Below, piece after piece: positions 5,552 through 7,621 of a stretch of 7,621 nt of DNA (positions within the stretch are counted from its first letter, which is position 1; each line of letters opens with the position of its first letter). Location of the stretch: contig CAJXNE010000101.1 of NCBI GenBank assembly GCA_913056285.1, positions 1 to 7,621 on the forward strand. The letters are read 5' to 3'. The notes beneath the pieces are model-generated. The model worked only from the letters and a program-made list of their open reading frames with translations. It searched no databases and had not been told where the DNA came from. Made by a program: the position numbers and the translations under genes. This DNA is from an uncultured Zetaproteobacteria bacterium (GTDB lineage: Bacteria; Pseudomonadota; Zetaproteobacteria; Mariprofundales; Mariprofundaceae).

Positions 5552-7005
5552 GAATCCAGTAGGTGCTGATACAGGTTCACGTAGTCCGTAGCCGAGGCTT
5601 CCCATGACGAATTACGTTTCAGAGTACGGTTGCGGATTGCCGCCCACTTGCGCGGTTGCCGATACACTTCAATGGCCTGTTCGACCGCCACATCAAAATC
5701 CAGCGGGCTCTCTTTGATAAAATGGAACCCGGTTGAGGTGGTTGGATCAGTTGCATGATCAATGACAGTATCCTTGAGACCACCCGTAGCACGCACAACC
5801 GGAACTGTGCCGTAACGCATGGCCATTAATTGACCCAGCCCACAGGGCTCAAAACGGGATGGCATGAGGAAAATATCGCCGCCGGCGTAGATCTGACGGG
5901 CCAGCGCCTCATTGAAACCGCGCCAGAAATACATGCTGGCAGGATGGCTGTCTGCCAGATGATGCAGCATCTTTTCACAATGGGGATCACCGGAGCCCAG
6001 TACGATCAGCTGATAACCGCGTTCAATCCAGTATTTGCCGTTTTCCAGTAACAGATCGATGCCTTTTTGCTCTGCCAGCCGTGAAATAATCACCATCAGC
6101 GGCGTATCAGCTGAAACTGTCAGACCGCATTGCTGCTGTAATGCGGCTTTGCATGTTTTCTTGCCGGCAATTTTACCGACGCCATAGTTGGCGGCGATAT
6201 GTGAATCATTGCGTGGGTCCCATTCATTAATATCCAGACCATTGACAATGCCTGATAATTTGGCGCTGTTCTCATGCAGGAATCCATCCAGATGACAACC
6301 GTATTCGGGTGTCAGAATTTCTTCTGCGTAAGACGGACTGACGGTGGTGACAGCGTGAGCTGAGCCAATGCCCGCTTTCATGCAATTGATCTGGCCGTGA
6401 AATTCGAAGCCGCCGGGATGAAAATGATGACTGGGCATACCAAGCCGGTGAATCCACTCAGCCCCGAATACGCCCTGATAGGCCAGGTTATGGATGGTGT
6501 ACACGCAGCGTGCAGATGCAATGGATGGATGATGCTGATACTGGGTTTGCAACAGCAGTGGAATCATGGCGGTTTGCCAGTCGTGGCAATGCAGGATATC
6601 TACCGGTTTATCGAGTTGTGCGGCTACTTCCAATGCAACCCTGTCAAACAGCAGGAAACGCAGCAGGTTATCTTCATAAGCGCCACCGGCCGGGCCATAG
6701 ATGCCTTCGCGATCAAATAAGTCATCCTGCTCTACCAGTATATATCGCAGGCCGTCGGCAACAGCTTGATGCAAGGGGCAATGACGTTGCATGCCATCGG
6801 CCCACATCTCAATGCTGGTATTCAGAGCCGTTGTTTCAATGCCCGATGCAGCAATATGTCGACGATAGAACGGCATGATGACCGTGACTGTCTGTCCGAG
6901 ATGTTGCAATGCGTGCGGCAGTGATCCGGCGACATCAGCCAAGCCGCCTGTTTTGGCCAGTGGTGATGCTTCAGAAGCTATAAATACGATATTTAGTCCG
7001 GACAT
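5548..7005 (-). CDS. glgA: Glycogen synthase (ADP-glucose type, GT5)
   Basis: A 485-residue retaining GT5 glycosyltransferase that extends alpha-1,4-glucan chains from ADP-glucose in the cytosol. The length is close to that of E. coli GlgA (477). The N-terminal domain starts VFIASEASPLAKTGGLADVAGSLP (7-30) with the nucleotide-sugar binding KTGGLADV (Lys18). HCHDWQTA (139-146), TIHNLAYQG (170-178) and SGIVNGLD (251-258) are typical GT5 blocks. In the C-terminal Rossmann domain, ISRLAEQKG (307-315) provides Arg309 and Lys314, and MPSRFEPCGLGQLMAMRYGT (381-400) holds the catalytic Glu386; ATGGLKDTV (406-414) closes the site. The start at 7005 is preceded by GGGGAG four nt upstream. It is the first gene of a unit with the glucokinase, and the stop and next start share ATGA. 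The synthetic partner glgC is not in the window. Confidence 0.97.
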   Translation of the reverse strand: MSGLNIVFIASEASPLAKTGGLADVAGSLPHALQHLGQTVTVIMPFYRRHIAASGIETTALNTSIEMWADGMQRHCPLHQAVADGLRYILVEQDDLFDREGIYGPAGGAYEDNLLRFLLFDRVALEVAAQLDKPVDILHCHDWQTAMIPLLLQTQYQHHPSIASARCVYTIHNLAYQGVFGAEWIHRLGMPSHHFHPGGFEFHGQINCMKAGIGSAHAVTTVSPSYAEEILTPEYGCHLDGFLHENSAKLSGIVNGLDINEWDPRNDSHIAANYGVGKIAGKKTCKAALQQQCGLTVSADTPLMVIISRLAEQKGIDLLLENGKYWIERGYQLIVLGSGDPHCEKMLHHLADSHPASMYFWRGFNEALARQIYAGGDIFLMPSRFEPCGLGQLMAMRYGTVPVVRATGGLKDTVIDHATDPTTSTGFHFIKESPLDFDVAVEQAIEVYRQPRKWAAIRNRTLKRNSSWEASATDYVNLYQHLLDS

Positions 7006-7009
7006 GGTT

Positions 7010-7015
7010 CTCCCC
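7010..7015 (-). promoter_or_regulatory. Shine-Dalgarno of glgA
   Basis: GGGGAG on the - strand, 4 nt before the ATG at 7005. It fixes the chosen start, where the protein begins directly with the GT5 N-terminal strand. Confidence 0.65.
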
Positions 7016-7032
7016 TTATTCTTTAACTCGCA

Positions 7033-7061
7033 ACCCTAGCACAGTCTGATACATATCTGAA
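7033..7061 (-). promoter_or_regulatory. Weak candidate sigma-70 promoter for glgA
   Basis: On the - strand, TTCAGA (7061-7056, 4 of 6 to TTGACA) is separated by 17 bp from TAGGGT (7038-7033, 3 of 6 to TATAAT), which has an upstream TG one base away (extended -10). The predicted leader would be about 20 nt, ending in the SD. The score is low, and the evidence is mainly position and spacing. Confidence 0.22.
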
Positions 7062-7077
7062 AACCGCAACTTCATTC

Positions 7078-7106
7078 TTGGTTTCTTTAGCGGGTGCCGT
7101 TATGCT
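7078..7106 (+). promoter_or_regulatory. Candidate sigma-70 promoter for pgi
   Basis: TTGGTT (7078-7083) and TATGCT (7101-7106, 4 of 6 to TATAAT) are separated by 17 bp. The expected start point near 7113 leaves a leader of about 40 nt before the GTG at 7155. A short inverted repeat, TCTG-AAA-CAGA (7128-7138), lies between this candidate and the ribosome binding site. The 7006-7154 gap is the shared divergent regulatory region of glgA and pgi. Confidence 0.35.
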
Positions 7107-7143
7107 GTGCATTGATGTGTATTTTAATCTGAAACAGAATAAA

Positions 7144-7152
7144 GGGGAGGGG
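7144..7152 (+). promoter_or_regulatory. Strong Shine-Dalgarno deciding the GTG start of pgi
   Basis: GGGGAGGGG contains a full GGAGG (7146-7150) four nt before GTG at 7155. No in-frame ATG lies near the conserved N-terminus, so this ribosome site is what identifies the non-ATG start. Confidence 0.75.
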
Positions 7153-7154
7153 AC

Positions 7155-7621
7155 GTGTCTGATTTGACGCAGTTGAATGAGTGGAAAAAGCTGGCGGAAC
7201 ATGCCAAATCCATGCAACAGACGCATATGCGAGACCTGTTTGCAAATGATCCGGAACGATTCAATCACAATTCAATTCAGGTCGGCGATATGCTGGTCGA
7301 TTACTCCAAAAATATTACGACTGAAGAAACCAAACAGATGCTGTTCGATCTGGCTCGCGCTCGCGATGTCAAAGGCTGGACCGGGCGACTGCTTAATGGC
7401 GAGAAAATTAACAATACGGAACAACGCGCCGTATTGCATACGGCCTTGCGCAATCGTTCCAATCGTCCGATTATGGTCGATGGCAGGGATGTGATGCCGG
7501 ATGTCAACCGGGTGCTGGATCAGATGCGTGCCTTTACCGAGGCGGTGCGAAGCGGCGAGTGGAAGGGGAGCACGGGCAAACCGATTACCGATATCGTGAA
7601 TATTGGCATCGGCGGTTCCGA
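7155..7621 (+). CDS. pgi: Glucose-6-phosphate isomerase, N-terminal part (runs off window end)
   Basis: The first 155 residues of phosphoglucose isomerase, the cytosolic enzyme interconverting glucose 6-phosphate and fructose 6-phosphate. The start GTG-TCT-GAT gives VSDLTQLNEWKKLAEHA, collinear with the N-terminus of E. coli Pgi. MLVDYSKN (46-53), GEKINNTE (82-89) followed by RAVLHTALRNRS (91-102), MVDGRDVMP, GEWKGSTGKPITD and the final VNIGIGGS (148-155) all match the family in order. The last block is the start of the substrate-phosphate binding region. The catalytic Glu/His/Lys lie beyond the window (a complete E. coli enzyme has 549 residues). It is divergent from glgA-glucokinase, so the three genes around the glucose-phosphate node meet at one intergenic region. 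Confidence 0.96.
   Translation, partial: MSDLTQLNEWKKLAEHAKSMQQTHMRDLFANDPERFNHNSIQVGDMLVDYSKNITTEETKQMLFDLARARDVKGWTGRLLNGEKINNTEQRAVLHTALRNRSNRPIMVDGRDVMPDVNRVLDQMRAFTEAVRSGEWKGSTGKPITDIVNIGIGGS

Noticed and set aside
5552..5605. Longer glucokinase start at the ATG of 5605
   Set aside because: It would add 18 residues encoded by glgA codons and without kinase similarity. The ATG at 5551 forms the ATGA overlap and places the DIGGTN loop at the normal distance from the N-terminus.
1..7621. CRISPR array, tRNA/rRNA genes, insertion sequence ends
   Set aside because: No regularly spaced repeats, no cloverleaf or GGTTCGAATCC-like T-arm, and no transposase or terminal inverted repeats were seen. 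The only mobile-element trace is the IntI remnant.

Overview
The window is 7.6 kb of roughly half-GC, densely packed bacterial chromosome. The gene content fits a proteobacterium: an E. coli-type glucose-6-phosphate isomerase, a bacterial GT5 glycogen synthase, an integron-integrase remnant, and an unknown protein whose C-terminus resembles a PilZ-like family that I associate with betaproteobacteria. I cannot name the genus. All genes meet tightly or overlap, and no intergenic stretch exceeds about 150 bp.

Left edge (1-305, + strand): a dead integron integrase. Its first ~47 visible residues and last ~55 residues are clearly IntI-like, but the whole middle of the recombinase is missing and the two halves lie in different frames. 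The Shine-Dalgarno and start codon of the next gene are embedded in its 3' end. That gene (302-1450, +) encodes a class V aminotransferase-fold PLP enzyme of unknown substrate.

Middle (1440-4479, - strand): two genes that probably form one unit. The upstream one (3079-4479) is a nitronate monooxygenase/2-nitropropane dioxygenase-like flavin oxidoreductase with an extra cysteine-bearing C-terminal tail. The downstream one (1440-3086) is an uncharacterised ~548-residue protein, probably started at a GTG that overlaps the oxidoreductase stop codon by 8 bp. Its 3' end overlaps the convergent aminotransferase gene by 11 bp. A 145-bp gap in front of the oxidoreductase contains a perfect TTGACA hexamer flanked by two identical 8-bp direct repeats spaced 20 bp apart.

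Right part (4625-7621): a sugar-phosphate/glycogen module. Glycogen synthase glgA and a ROK-family glucokinase are on the - strand, with an ATGA stop/start overlap. The divergent pgi gene (+) begins across a ~150-bp shared promoter region and runs off the window end. Functionally, the glucokinase makes glucose 6-phosphate from free glucose, Pgi interconverts it with fructose 6-phosphate, and GlgA stores glucose from ADP-glucose as glycogen. No ADP-glucose pyrophosphorylase, branching enzyme or phosphorylase gene is visible here.

The most unusual items are the internally deleted integron integrase with a functional-looking gene grafted onto its tail, the unknown 548-residue protein with a possible divergent PilZ-like domain and a histidine-rich patch, and the Cys-rich tail of the oxidoreductase. 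I did not find a convincing wholly new multi-gene system in this window.
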